From Frankiales bacterium (GTDB taxonomy: Bacteria; Actinomycetota; Actinomycetes; Mycobacteriales; Jatrophihabitantaceae), in assembly GCA_025966315.1 (NCBI GenBank), contig JAOPUZ010000012.1, positions 1 through 64,000 of the forward strand: DNA of 64,000 nucleotides, given 5' to 3'. Position numbers and translations under genes: made by a program. Below are positions 1 to 8,777 of this stretch, one piece after another; the first letter of the stretch is position 1; every line of letters starts with the position of its first letter. The notes under the pieces were generated by a model. The model searched no databases and had not been told where the DNA came from. It saw only the letters and a program-made list of their open reading frames with translations.

Positions 1-392
<392 letters not shown>

Positions 393-505
393 TAAACAAG
401 CTTCGCTGACTTCGGTCAGTAAGCGCTACGCGTCCACTGTGCGGTTCCCGAGGTGCGGTCCCCGTCTATTTACTTAGATGGTGCGGACCGATACATCTCC
501 ATAGA

Positions 506-623
506 GTTTCGGCGACCATAGCGAGAGGGAAACGCCCGGTCCCATTCCGAACCCGGAAGCTAAGCCTCTCAGCGCCGATGGTACTGCGCGGGCCACTGCG
601 TGGGAGAGTAGGACGTCGCCGGA
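506..623 (+). rRNA. rrf: 5S ribosomal RNA
   Basis: About 118 nt with the actinobacterial 5S signature: the 5' strand TTTCGGCGACCATAGCGAGAGG, the central loop CGGTCCCATTCCGAACCCGG, and a 3' strand (GTCGCCGGA) that closes helix I with the 5' end. It lies about 115 nt downstream of the 23S end. Ends are assigned from helix I pairing and may be off by one or two bases. Confidence 0.95.
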
Positions 624-633
624 CACATCTTTG

Positions 634-674
634 AGCGAGGGCTGCCCGGTTGGGCGGCCCTCGCTTGTTTTATT
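634..674 (+). terminator. intrinsic terminator of the rRNA operon
   Basis: A perfect GC-rich stem, AGCGAGGGC pairing with GCCCTCGCT, encloses a short loop and is followed by TGTTTTATTT. Its place directly after the 5S gene and before the ribosome binding site of the next gene makes it the rRNA operon terminator. Confidence 0.85.
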
Positions 675-692
675 TCCTAGAAAGAGGAAGTC

Positions 693-2366
693 ATGGCAGA
701 CAGCGATTCTCGCGGCGGGCGCAACGGCGCACGCGGCTCAGACCGGCGGGCAGGGGGTTCGGCCGCGACGAGCCGTTCTGCTGGCAGTGCTCCGACCGGG
801 CAGGGGTCGAGCTACGCGCGTAACAGCGCCTCTGAGCGTTCAAATTCATCGGGCGGGGGCCGGGCCGAGAACACGCACCGAAGCGGTGGGCGCAATGCGC
901 CGTCGCGGGGTGGCGCTTCCTCTCGTTCAGCCGGTACGACGGGCTCGTCGGACCGGCGAGATCGTGACTGGCGTTCTTCGGATGGGTCCGTGACGCCACG
1001 CGGGGCGTCGCTGCCCAAGGATGGGCCGGCCGCCGGTAGGACGCGCGCCGGCGGAGCTCAGCAAGGCGGATCCTCCGCCCGTCCCGATCGAGGTGCTACC
1101 CGTCGAGACGGAGGTCCCGCGCCCCGCCGAACCGGAGGCGCGGCTGCCGACCGCGGGGGTTCTGGTGGCCGGGAGCGATTCGGGAACGGCGATCGCGCTG
1201 GGAGCGCTTCTTCTGCGCGCCCCGCTGAGAAGTGGTGGGAACCAGGCGGGTCCAGTGCTGGTGGCGCTCGCGCGACCGCTCGGCGGTCGGAGTCCGGTAA
1301 CCGGGCTGACTCTGCTGGCGTCGGGCGAGCATCCGGTGAGCGCTTCCGGTCGTCGGATCGTCCGCGCTCCTCGGATCGTGCGGGTGGGTCGGATCGTCCG
1401 CGCTCGTCGGATCGTGCGGGTGGGTCGGATCGGGGCCGCACTAACGAGTCGCGCGGCCGCACATCCGACCGCTCGGCAGGCTCGGAACGGTCTGGATCCG
1501 ACAGGCCTGGATCGGAAAGGTCAGGAGGCTACGGTCGAGCGCCTGGCGCAGATCGCGGTCGGCCAGCTCGTCCGAGTTTCGCCGACCGAGGGCGCCCGTC
1601 CCGGGGTGGACCAGCCGAGTCTGGTCGTCCAGCTGGACGCGGTCGCTCGGGTAAGCCGACCGAGCAGGACTACGAGGCCACTCGTGGATCCCGACCAAGC
1701 AGGTCCGAAGATCCGGCGCTACCGAAAGACGCAGATCCACGGCTGCTCGATTCGGGGGTGCGGTCGGAGCTCCGTTCGCTCAGCAAGCTTGCCGCGGATT
1801 TTGTGGCTGGTCACCTGGTCGCTGCGGGCCAGCTCATAGACGACAACCCGACTGCCGCGCTAGCTCATGCACGGGCGGCCCGAGGGCGCGGGGCTCGTGT
1901 GGCGGCGGTGCGTGAAGCCTGTGGGCTGGCCGCTTACCACGCGAAAGAGTGGGCCGAGGCCCTGTCGGAGTTACGGGCTTACCGCCGAATCTCAGGCGAC
2001 GCCAGTCACCTCGCGGTGATGGCTGACTGCGAACGTGCGCTTGGTCGTCCGGACCGTGCCGTACGAACCGGCGAGGACCCTGCCGTGGGCAAGCTGGACT
2101 CCGCGGCGCGACTTGAACTGCTGATCGTGGTCTCCGGTGCGCGTCGCGATCAGGGCCAAACTGACGCGGCGCTGAGTGTGCTGGAACGCGGCGGCATGGA
2201 CCCGGCTCATCCGCGGCCCGGCAGCGCACGCCTGTGGTACGCCTATGCAGACACTCTCGAATCGGCCGGCCGAGTTCAAGACGCTATTCAGTGGTTCGGC
2301 CACGCTGCCTCAGCTGATCATGACTCAGACACCGACGCCGCCGATCGAGCTGCCGCGCTGCTGTAG
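693..2366 (+). CDS. TPR-type protein with long disordered Gly/Arg/Ser-rich N-terminus
   Basis: 557 aa; AAAGAGGAAG lies 2-12 nt before the ATG. Residues 1 to about 340 are low complexity, dominated by Gly, Arg, Ser and Asp, with repeats of the type SSDRPRSSDRAGG; this part is predicted disordered and very basic. Residues from about 345 to the end are an alpha-helical TPR-like domain (for example AAYHAKEWAEALSELRAYRR). The position before the HAD/tlyA cluster matches the M. tuberculosis Rv1691 TPR protein, whose function is unknown. An RG/RS-rich tail next to rRNA genes and rRNA-modifying enzymes suggests RNA or ribosome binding, but that is inference. Confidence 0.85.
   Translation: MADSDSRGGRNGARGSDRRAGGSAATSRSAGSAPTGQGSSYARNSASERSNSSGGGRAENTHRSGGRNAPSRGGASSRSAGTTGSSDRRDRDWRSSDGSVTPRGASLPKDGPAAGRTRAGGAQQGGSSARPDRGATRRDGGPAPRRTGGAAADRGGSGGRERFGNGDRAGSASSARPAEKWWEPGGSSAGGARATARRSESGNRADSAGVGRASGERFRSSDRPRSSDRAGGSDRPRSSDRAGGSDRGRTNESRGRTSDRSAGSERSGSDRPGSERSGGYGRAPGADRGRPARPSFADRGRPSRGGPAESGRPAGRGRSGKPTEQDYEATRGSRPSRSEDPALPKDADPRLLDSGVRSELRSLSKLAADFVAGHLVAAGQLIDDNPTAALAHARAARGRGARVAAVREACGLAAYHAKEWAEALSELRAYRRISGDASHLAVMADCERALGRPDRAVRTGEDPAVGKLDSAARLELLIVVSGARRDQGQTDAALSVLERGGMDPAHPRPGSARLWYAYADTLESAGRVQDAIQWFGHAASADHDSDTDAADRAAALL
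1353..1424 (+). repeat. two tandem 36-bp repeats inside the TPR-protein gene
   Basis: Units 1353-1388 and 1389-1424 differ at one base. Each begins TCGGATCGTCCGCGCTC and ends GTGCGGGTGGG, and encodes SDRPRSSDRAGG. The length is a multiple of three, so the frame is kept and copy number can vary without breaking the gene. Confidence 0.9.
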
Positions 2367-2371
2367 CTCGA

Positions 2372-3634
2372 TCAGAAATCGAGCTGGTCAACGAAGCGAC
2401 GCAGCACCATTCCGCTGGCGGGTTTCGGCGTGAACAGCGTTGATTTGCGTGGCATACGCGAGCCTGCGGCCGCAACGGCAGCGACCGCCTCGACGGGTGT
2501 GGCGCGCAGCAGCACTGCGGTGTGGCCGGCATCCACCGCGCCGACCGCCGCGGCCACGTCATGCTCGTAACCAACTGACTGCTCGTCGTCGACCATGCTC
2601 CATACCTGTTCGACCAGGACGCGATGCAGCACGGTTACATCCAATCGGCCGAGCGGTGTGTCCGCGTCGACACCGAGTCCGCGCCGCAGGATTGCCGGGT
2701 CGAGGTCGGTCAGCAACACCGCGTGATCTGGTCCGACCAGGATGACCGCAAACTCGTCCGCCGCGGCTAGCGCAGTCAGCGCGGCGCCGACCGTCATCGC
2801 CTCAGATAGTCGACCCGCACGCTGCGACAGAGTTACCAGCTCAGCGAACGACGCCGCGACGACGCGGTGGATGGCATGAACCTGCGGACCATAAGAACTC
2901 GTGTCCACCAGAAGCGTCAGCCCACGATCCCAGGGCCCGGGCTGTCCATCGTGCTCAGCCTGCAGCCTGAGGTAGGTCGCGTACCGGTGGTGACCGTCGG
3001 CGATCAGCGCTCGTCTCGAGCTGAGGTCTCGGGCGATCTCTTGCTGCTCCGCCGGATCGTTCAGCATCCAGAGCCGATGAGTCACGCCGTCTGGTGTGCG
3101 AGCTTCGACGTTCGGAGGACGGTCCGACACACGGGCCACCGCGCTCGACGTTGCGCCGCCGCCGTCATAGACGAGGTAGATCGGCTCGAGGTTCGCCTGA
3201 GTGGCGGTCATCAACGCCAGGCGGTCAGCCACCGGACCCGCCATCGTGTTTTCGTGCGGCAGGATTACTCCATCGTCGGGGTCCCTGAGTTCCACCGCGC
3301 CAAGCAGGCCACGAGTCACTGACCCGTCCGGCCCGGCCATTTCGTAGACGTACAAGGCCGGGCTGTCATCGCTGGCCAGTGTGCCGTCGGTAACCCAGGT
3401 TTGAACCAGCTGCGCGGCACCGGCGTACGGATCACCGTCGCCGATTGCCGCTTCCGCCGGACCAGGGAGAATGATCCGGACGACGTTGTGCTCGGCCCCC
3501 ACGAGCTCGGCGCGCTCCGCCTTCGATATCACGTCGTAGGGCGGCGACAACAACATCGCAAGACGCTCGCCCTCAGCCCGGTAACGAAGGCCGCGGAACG
3601 GCGCCAGTGACAGACCACGGAAATCAGAGTTCAC
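2372..3634 (-). CDS. DUF1015 family protein
   Basis: 420 aa. The start (LAPFRGLRY) and the motifs LLSPPYDVIS near residue 30 and ALIADGHHRYATYL in the middle are the conserved blocks of DUF1015, a family of unknown biochemical function widespread in bacteria. It converges on the TPR gene with only 5 bp between stop codons and diverges from the HAD gene with about 75 bp between starts. Length and domain are complete. No specific role can be assigned. Confidence 0.85.
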   Translation of the reverse strand: MNSDFRGLSLAPFRGLRYRAEGERLAMLLSPPYDVISKAERAELVGAEHNVVRIILPGPAEAAIGDGDPYAGAAQLVQTWVTDGTLASDDSPALYVYEMAGPDGSVTRGLLGAVELRDPDDGVILPHENTMAGPVADRLALMTATQANLEPIYLVYDGGGATSSAVARVSDRPPNVEARTPDGVTHRLWMLNDPAEQQEIARDLSSRRALIADGHHRYATYLRLQAEHDGQPGPWDRGLTLLVDTSSYGPQVHAIHRVVAASFAELVTLSQRAGRLSEAMTVGAALTALAAADEFAVILVGPDHAVLLTDLDPAILRRGLGVDADTPLGRLDVTVLHRVLVEQVWSMVDDEQSVGYEHDVAAAVGAVDAGHTAVLLRATPVEAVAAVAAAGSRMPRKSTLFTPKPASGMVLRRFVDQLDF

Positions 3635-3709
3635 GGGGGGCGATGCTACGCAGCCGCGGGGCCTCGTGACAGGCTGACGCGTATCTGCTTCCCCGAGAAA
3701 TGGCGGCCA

Positions 3710-4777
3710 ATGATCGGCTCCGAGGAATCGCTGTGCGAGCGTTACGACGTAGCACTACTTGATCTGGACGGGGTGGTTTACGTCGGCGCCCAAGTGGTCG
3801 ACGGCGCTTCCGAAGCTCTGGCCCGAGCGCGTCAGCTCGGCATGCGGCTCGCATTCGTCACGAACAACGCATCGCGGACGGCAGAGCAGGTGGCCGAACT
3901 CCTGACAACAATGGGGGTGCCGGCCGAGCCGTCGGACATTACGACGTCCTCGCATGCAGCGGCACATTATCTGGCTGATCAGCTGCCGTCCGGCTCCGCC
4001 GTGTTGGTGCTCGGGACGACGGGGCTCATCGACGCCGTTACCGAACGCGGCCTGCGCCCCGTCTTCAGCGCGGACGACGATCCACGGGCGGTGGTCCAGG
4101 GCTACTCGCCCGACCTCGGTTGGCGCCAACTCGCGGAAGGTTGTGTCGCGATTCGGCGCGGTACTCCTTGGGTCGCAACGAACCTTGACCCCACCATTCC
4201 GTCCGCGCGTGGCCCATTACCCGGCAACGGAGCCCTCATCGCCGCACTTCGCCACGCGACCGGCGTCGTGCCGACAGCCACCGGCAAGCCCGACCCGACG
4301 ATGCACAAAGAAAGCGTGCTGCGTTCCGGCGCGAAGCGGCCGGTCGTGGTCGGTGATCGCCTCGACACCGACATCGAAGGGGCACGTCGGGTCGGCTGCG
4401 ACTCGCTGCTCGTATTCAGCGGCGTGACCACGGTCGAGGAACTCCTGCACGCCATCCCACTCCACCGCCCGGACTACATCGGACATGACGTCGCGGCGTT
4501 GCTCGAACCGCATCCCGCCGTGACGTGGCAAGGAGCCGCCGCCCGCTGTGGCAACTGGGCCGCGGTCGCCGTCGACGACAGGATCGAATTGACGTACGCA
4601 GACTCGGGGCAAACCTCACCGACCACCTCGACCCCAGAGCTTGATCCGGTACGGGCGCTGGCAGAGTGCGCCTGGCGGGCCATGGACAGCGCCAGAAAGT
4701 TCGAGTCGATCATGGCCGGTGATGACACCGCTCGCGTGCGGCTGGCCGAGCTGCAGTTGGCGCCGGCCAGAAGCTGA
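3710..4777 (+). CDS. HAD-IIA phosphatase, glycerol-3-phosphate phosphatase-like
   Basis: 355 aa. HAD motif I DLDGVVYVG near residue 18, motif II in FVTNNASRT near residue 50, and motif III/IV KPDPTMH...VVVGDRLDTDIEGA near residue 200 are intact, the layout of the NagD/phosphoglycolate-phosphatase-like subfamily. Size and position match M. tuberculosis Rv1692, reported as a D,L-glycerol-3-phosphate phosphatase in phospholipid recycling. The C-terminal ~90 residues form an additional small domain, as in Rv1692. Substrate assignment rests on synteny and family only. Confidence 0.85.
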   Translation: MIGSEESLCERYDVALLDLDGVVYVGAQVVDGASEALARARQLGMRLAFVTNNASRTAEQVAELLTTMGVPAEPSDITTSSHAAAHYLADQLPSGSAVLVLGTTGLIDAVTERGLRPVFSADDDPRAVVQGYSPDLGWRQLAEGCVAIRRGTPWVATNLDPTIPSARGPLPGNGALIAALRHATGVVPTATGKPDPTMHKESVLRSGAKRPVVVGDRLDTDIEGARRVGCDSLLVFSGVTTVEELLHAIPLHRPDYIGHDVAALLEPHPAVTWQGAAARCGNWAAVAVDDRIELTYADSGQTSPTTSTPELDPVRALAECAWRAMDSARKFESIMAGDDTARVRLAELQLAPARS

Positions 4778-4857
4778 CGGTCAGCCGAGGGGCACCGAAC
4801 GCGGTCCCAAGACGACGACGAACATGAACCGCCGTCGAGATCGACTAGCTTGAAGAC

Positions 4858-5067
4858 GTGCAGAGTTCAGATTCGCCCACGACCGACGCCGCCGGAGCAT
4901 CAGATTCCCAGCCAGCGGACGTCCCAGCGGACGTCGCTGATTCGCTACAACGTGCCTTACGCGGCGTTCGAGCGAGCGCGCAGCTGGAACTGGGGGCGGC
5001 CGCGAGCCGACTCGACGAGCTGCATCGCGAGCTGAAGTCGGCGCTGGCAAATCTCGACCGGACCTGA
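4858..5067 (+). CDS. small conserved protein (Rv1693-like position)
   Basis: 69 aa, GTG start. The N-terminal 25 residues are Ser/Asp/Ala-rich; the rest (DSLQRALRGVRASAQLELGAAASRLDELHRELK, shown here only as a helical stretch from residue ~28 to 60) is a predicted amphipathic helix or coiled coil. It occupies the slot of the small hypothetical Rv1693 between the HAD gene and tlyA. A -10 like hexamer TAGCTT ends 6 nt before the GTG and no Shine-Dalgarno is present, so the mRNA is probably leaderless. Function unknown. Confidence 0.7.
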   Translation: MQSSDSPTTDAAGASDSQPADVPADVADSLQRALRGVRASAQLELGAAASRLDELHRELKSALANLDRT

Positions 5068-5075
5068 TCCCGACG

Positions 5076-5864
5076 ATGGTTCGTCGGCTTCGGCTCGACG
5101 CCGAACTTGTCCGTCGCCGCCTCGCCCGATCCCGTGAGCACGCGGTTGAACTGATCGAAGGCGGTCGCGTTCACGTGCGAGGCACCGCGGCGACCAAGCC
5201 GGCCACCGGCGTAGATCACGAGACGCCGATCAGGGTCAGCGGCCTGGAACAGGATCCCGGCTATGCCTCTCGAGGCGCACACAAACTGATCGGAGCCCTG
5301 GACGCCTTCAGTATTTCGGTCGATGGCCGCCGCTGCCTCGATGCCGGCGCGTCAACCGGTGGCTTCACCGACGTGCTGCTACGTCGCGGTGCCCGCGAGG
5401 TCGTCGCCGTCGATGTCGGATACGGCCAGCTCGTCTGGGCGCTGCAGACCGATCCGCGCGTCACCGTGCTGGATCGCCAAAACGTGAGGTTCCTCGATCC
5501 GGAACTGATCGGCGGCGCGGCCGAGCTCACCGTCGCCGATTTGTCGTTCATCTCGCTCGGCGTGGTGCTGCCGGCCCTTTCGAACTGCACCACTGAGGAC
5601 CTGATCCCGATGGTGAAACCTCAGTTCGAGGTGGGTCGGCAGCGGCTCGGTACTGGCGGTGTCGTGCGCGAACCCGAGCTTCGAGCCGACGCCGTGCTGA
5701 GTGTCGCCCGCACCGCACAACACCTCGGCTGGGGCACGGCGGGCATTGCGCGCAGCCCGCTGCCGGGGCCGAGTGGCAACGTGGAATTCTTCTTGTGGCT
5801 GCGCCGCGACGCCGGCGTGGTGGACGAGGCGCAGGTCGCATCGGTGACATCGGAGGCTTCATGA
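5076..5864 (+). CDS. tlyA: TlyA family 16S/23S rRNA (cytidine-2'-O)-methyltransferase
   Basis: 262 aa. An N-terminal S4 RNA-binding domain (residues ~3-60, LDAELVRRRLARSREHAVEL) precedes the conserved YASRGAHKL linker and a Rossmann methyltransferase domain with SAM motif DAGASTGGFTDVLL near residue 90. TlyA proteins methylate 16S C1409 and 23S C1920, and in mycobacteria their loss gives capreomycin resistance. The start follows the stop of the small protein by 8 nt, and the stop overlaps the nadK start (ATGA), so the genes are probably one transcript. Confidence 0.95.
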   Translation: MVRRLRLDAELVRRRLARSREHAVELIEGGRVHVRGTAATKPATGVDHETPIRVSGLEQDPGYASRGAHKLIGALDAFSISVDGRRCLDAGASTGGFTDVLLRRGAREVVAVDVGYGQLVWALQTDPRVTVLDRQNVRFLDPELIGGAAELTVADLSFISLGVVLPALSNCTTEDLIPMVKPQFEVGRQRLGTGGVVREPELRADAVLSVARTAQHLGWGTAGIARSPLPGPSGNVEFFLWLRRDAGVVDEAQVASVTSEAS

Positions 5865-6775
5865 GATCTGTTCTGCTCGTCGTGCACACCGGAAGGTCGG
5901 ACATTCGCGAGTTGGCGCGCCACGTCATGGCTCGGCTGGTGGCGGCCGATTTCGAGATCCGGATGAGCGCTGGCGAGGCTGCGGATCTGGCCAAGGACGC
6001 GACAGACGACAGCCAATTCGGCGACGTGACGATCCTGGACGGCGATCATCCGGCCGATGGCACCGAAGTGGCCCTCGTCCTGGGTGGTGACGGCACCTTC
6101 CTGCGCGCCGCCGAGGTAACCCGGGGAACCTCGGTGCCGCTGCTCGGCGTCAACCTCGGGCACGTCGGCTTCTTGGCTGAGACCGAAGTCGACGCTCTCG
6201 AGGCAACGGTGGCCTGCATTGTCGGTGGCTCCTACGACGTCGAACGACGTCTGACCCTGCGGGTGCGGGCCGAACATGCCGGCGAGGTGATCGCCGAAGA
6301 CTGGGCGTTGAACGAGGCGTCGGTAGAAAAGGGCACCCGCGAGAAGATGCTCGACGTGGCCGTCTCCGTCGACAACCGGCCGCTGCTGCGTTTCGGCTGC
6401 GACGGGGTGATTTGCGCAACCCCTACCGGGTCGACCGCTTACGCATTCTCCGTGGGCGGACCGATCATCTGGCCGGACGTGGAAGCTCTGCTGGTCGTAC
6501 CGAATGCGGCGCACGCCCTGTTCGATCGTCCGCTGGTCATCGCCCCCGGCTCCAAGATCCTTATCGAGTTGCTGCCGGACGGACAACCCGGAGTACTCAG
6601 CTGCGACGGTCGCCGCTCACACGAGTTGCCCGCCGGATCGCGGTTGATCATCGAACGCGACCAGCCGCACATTCTGGTGGCCCGACCACATCCAACGCCG
6701 TTCGCCGAACGGCTGGTGGCCAAGTTTCAGCTGCCGGTTCGCGGTTTCCGCGACGTCGGGCCCATTACGCTCTAG
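5861..6775 (+). CDS. nadK: NAD kinase
   Basis: 304 aa starting at the ATG of an ATGA overlap with tlyA; a longer in-frame extension upstream lies inside tlyA and is rejected. It phosphorylates NAD to NADP using ATP or polyphosphate. Visible motifs are VLGGDGTFLRAAEV (GGDG at residues 75-78), NLGHVGFLAE, and the NAD-binding GSTAYAFSVGGPI. Length and gene order match actinobacterial ppnK/nadK between tlyA and recN. Confidence 0.96.
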   Translation: MRSVLLVVHTGRSDIRELARHVMARLVAADFEIRMSAGEAADLAKDATDDSQFGDVTILDGDHPADGTEVALVLGGDGTFLRAAEVTRGTSVPLLGVNLGHVGFLAETEVDALEATVACIVGGSYDVERRLTLRVRAEHAGEVIAEDWALNEASVEKGTREKMLDVAVSVDNRPLLRFGCDGVICATPTGSTAYAFSVGGPIIWPDVEALLVVPNAAHALFDRPLVIAPGSKILIELLPDGQPGVLSCDGRRSHELPAGSRLIIERDQPHILVARPHPTPFAERLVAKFQLPVRGFRDVGPITL

Positions 6776-6777
6776 CC

Positions 6778-8676
6778 GTGCTGGAAGAGATTCACATCCG
6801 CGGACTAGGCACGATCTCCGATGCGGCGCTGGAGTTCGGGCCGGGGCTGACCGTGGTGACCGGCGAAACAGGCGCCGGCAAGACCATGATCGTCAGCGGG
6901 TTGAACCTGCTGTTCGGTGGTCGCGCGGACCATTCTCGGCTGCGTCCGGGCGTAGCCGAAGCCAGCGTCGAAGGCCGGATCAGGATCGCTGAGACCGAGC
7001 TCGGTGCGGCCGTCACCGAAATGATCACGGCGGCCGGCGGGGACCTCGACGGCGACGGCAGCGTCGTGGTGCGCCGAACGGTCGCCGCCACCGGGCGATC
7101 GCGCGCCGCGGCCGGCGGCGCAGCCGTGCCCGCGGCGTTGCTAGCCCGGCTCGCCGAGTCGCTGGTTGTGGTCCACGGCCAGACCGATCAGTTGCGTCTG
7201 ACCCGCGGTACCGAACAGCGCGCCACGTTGGACGGCTACGCCCGGCTCGACCTGTCCGACTGTCGAAGCACTTTCGAGAGCTGGCGCGGCGCGGTCGACG
7301 AGTTGTCCGACCGGCAACGCCGACGTCGCGAACTCACCCGAGAATCCGAGTTGTTGGCACACGGCATAGCCGAGATCGAGGCAGTGGCTCCGCAGCCCGG
7401 CGAAGACGACGAACTGTCGGTGGCCGCCGCCCGGTTGGAGCACGCCGATGCCTTGCGGGTCGCGGCTCGCAACGCGCATATCGCGCTGGTCGGCGATCCG
7501 GAGGATCCGACCGGCGACGCACTCGATGCGCAGACCCTGTTCGGCCGGGCGCGATACGGCCTGCAGCAGGCCGCCGGAACGGATGCGTCGTTGGATGAGC
7601 TCGCCGCCCGCTTGTCCGGACTGGAGGCCAGCGTCACCGATCTCGGGCACGAGCTTGCCGCCTACGAAGCCCAGTTGGACGCCGACCCGGCCCGGCTGTC
7701 GGTGATCCAGGATCGTCGATCCGAGCTCGGCCGGCTGGTGCGCAAGTACGGGGTGGACGTCACTGCGGTCCTGGAGTGGGCAGCGGACGCCCGCCGCCGG
7801 CTCGAGGAGACAGACACCTCCGACGAGGCGATCGCGGAGCTGCAGCGACGATGCGACGAACTTAAGGACGCCTATCGAGGCCACGCGCTCACGCTGTCTC
7901 ACGGACGGTCCGGTGCCGCAGAAGAGCTGTCGAGAAGGATCACCGCGGAGCTGGCCGGGCTGGCGATGCCCGCCGCTCGCGTCATGGTCCAGGTGGAACA
8001 GCGGACGGCTTCGGACAGCGGGTTGACCATCGAAGTGGGCGGACGTCCGGTTGGCGCCGGTGCTGACGGCATCGACGAGGTCGAGCTGCTCCTGCAACCG
8101 CACCCGGACGCCCCGCCGCTGGCCGTGCAGCGCGGTGCCTCTGGCGGTGAGCTTTCCCGGGTGATGCTTGCGGTCGAGGTCGTGCTGGCCGGCACCGACC
8201 CGGTGCCGACCATGATCTTCGATGAAATCGACGCCGGCGTCGGCGGCCGCGCCGGCGTCGAGGTGGGTCGGCGGTTGGCTGCCCTGTCACATAGCCATCA
8301 GGTCATCGTGGTGACTCACCTCGCTCAGGTCGCCGCGTTCGCGGACCGGCACGTCGTGGTCGACAAAACCGACGCCGCGGGATCGGATTCCGGCGTGACC
8401 CGCACCGATATCCGGGAAGTCGCCGGTCCAGAGCGGATAGCCGAATTGGCGCGGATGTTGGCCGGAGACGACTCCGAGGCCGCGCTTCAGCACGCGGCCG
8501 AACTGCTGGCCGGTGCGTCCGCCCCCGACGCGACAGGGCGCCGAGGATCGGGCAACGGGAAAGCCACCGACGTCCCGGCAGCCGGCGCGAAGACATCTCG
8601 TCGGAAATCAGCAGCCGGTGCCAAGGCCGGCACCGCAGCCAACGACTCGACCCAGTCCCCGCTCCGCAACACCTAG
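6778..8676 (+). CDS. recN: DNA repair protein RecN
   Basis: 632 aa SMC-like ATPase for double-strand break repair. Walker A is GETGAGKT (residues 29-36), the central region is a long coiled coil, and the C-terminal lobe holds ASGGELSRVMLAVEVV and Walker B MIFDEIDAGVGG. The GTG start is chosen because the protein begins with the RecN N-terminus (LEEIHIRGLGTISDA); TACGCT ends 6 nt before it, suggesting a leaderless mRNA initiated over the nadK stop. The last ~60 residues, rich in Ala/Lys/Gly/Ser, extend beyond the usual RecN length and look disordered. Confidence 0.95.
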   Translation: MLEEIHIRGLGTISDAALEFGPGLTVVTGETGAGKTMIVSGLNLLFGGRADHSRLRPGVAEASVEGRIRIAETELGAAVTEMITAAGGDLDGDGSVVVRRTVAATGRSRAAAGGAAVPAALLARLAESLVVVHGQTDQLRLTRGTEQRATLDGYARLDLSDCRSTFESWRGAVDELSDRQRRRRELTRESELLAHGIAEIEAVAPQPGEDDELSVAAARLEHADALRVAARNAHIALVGDPEDPTGDALDAQTLFGRARYGLQQAAGTDASLDELAARLSGLEASVTDLGHELAAYEAQLDADPARLSVIQDRRSELGRLVRKYGVDVTAVLEWAADARRRLEETDTSDEAIAELQRRCDELKDAYRGHALTLSHGRSGAAEELSRRITAELAGLAMPAARVMVQVEQRTASDSGLTIEVGGRPVGAGADGIDEVELLLQPHPDAPPLAVQRGASGGELSRVMLAVEVVLAGTDPVPTMIFDEIDAGVGGRAGVEVGRRLAALSHSHQVIVVTHLAQVAAFADRHVVVDKTDAAGSDSGVTRTDIREVAGPERIAELARMLAGDDSEAALQHAAELLAGASAPDATGRRGSGNGKATDVPAAGAKTSRRKSAAGAKAGTAANDSTQSPLRNT

Positions 8677-8777
8677 CGATCCCGAGGCAGGGATATTCGC
8701 CGGACGGGCAGATCCACAGGCTGTCCCCGCGTGGCGCAGCCTGGCAATGCAGATCACCGATGGCACGATCGGTAGCC

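Noticed and set aside
1370-1432. CRISPR-like spaced repeats
   Set aside because: Only two 36-bp units, directly tandem without spacers and in frame within a gene.
1021-1839. 272-aa frame overlapping the TPR gene
   Set aside because: Runs open only because of the repetitive GC-rich sequence; no site, no family, and the overlapping frame with TPR domain is clearly the gene.
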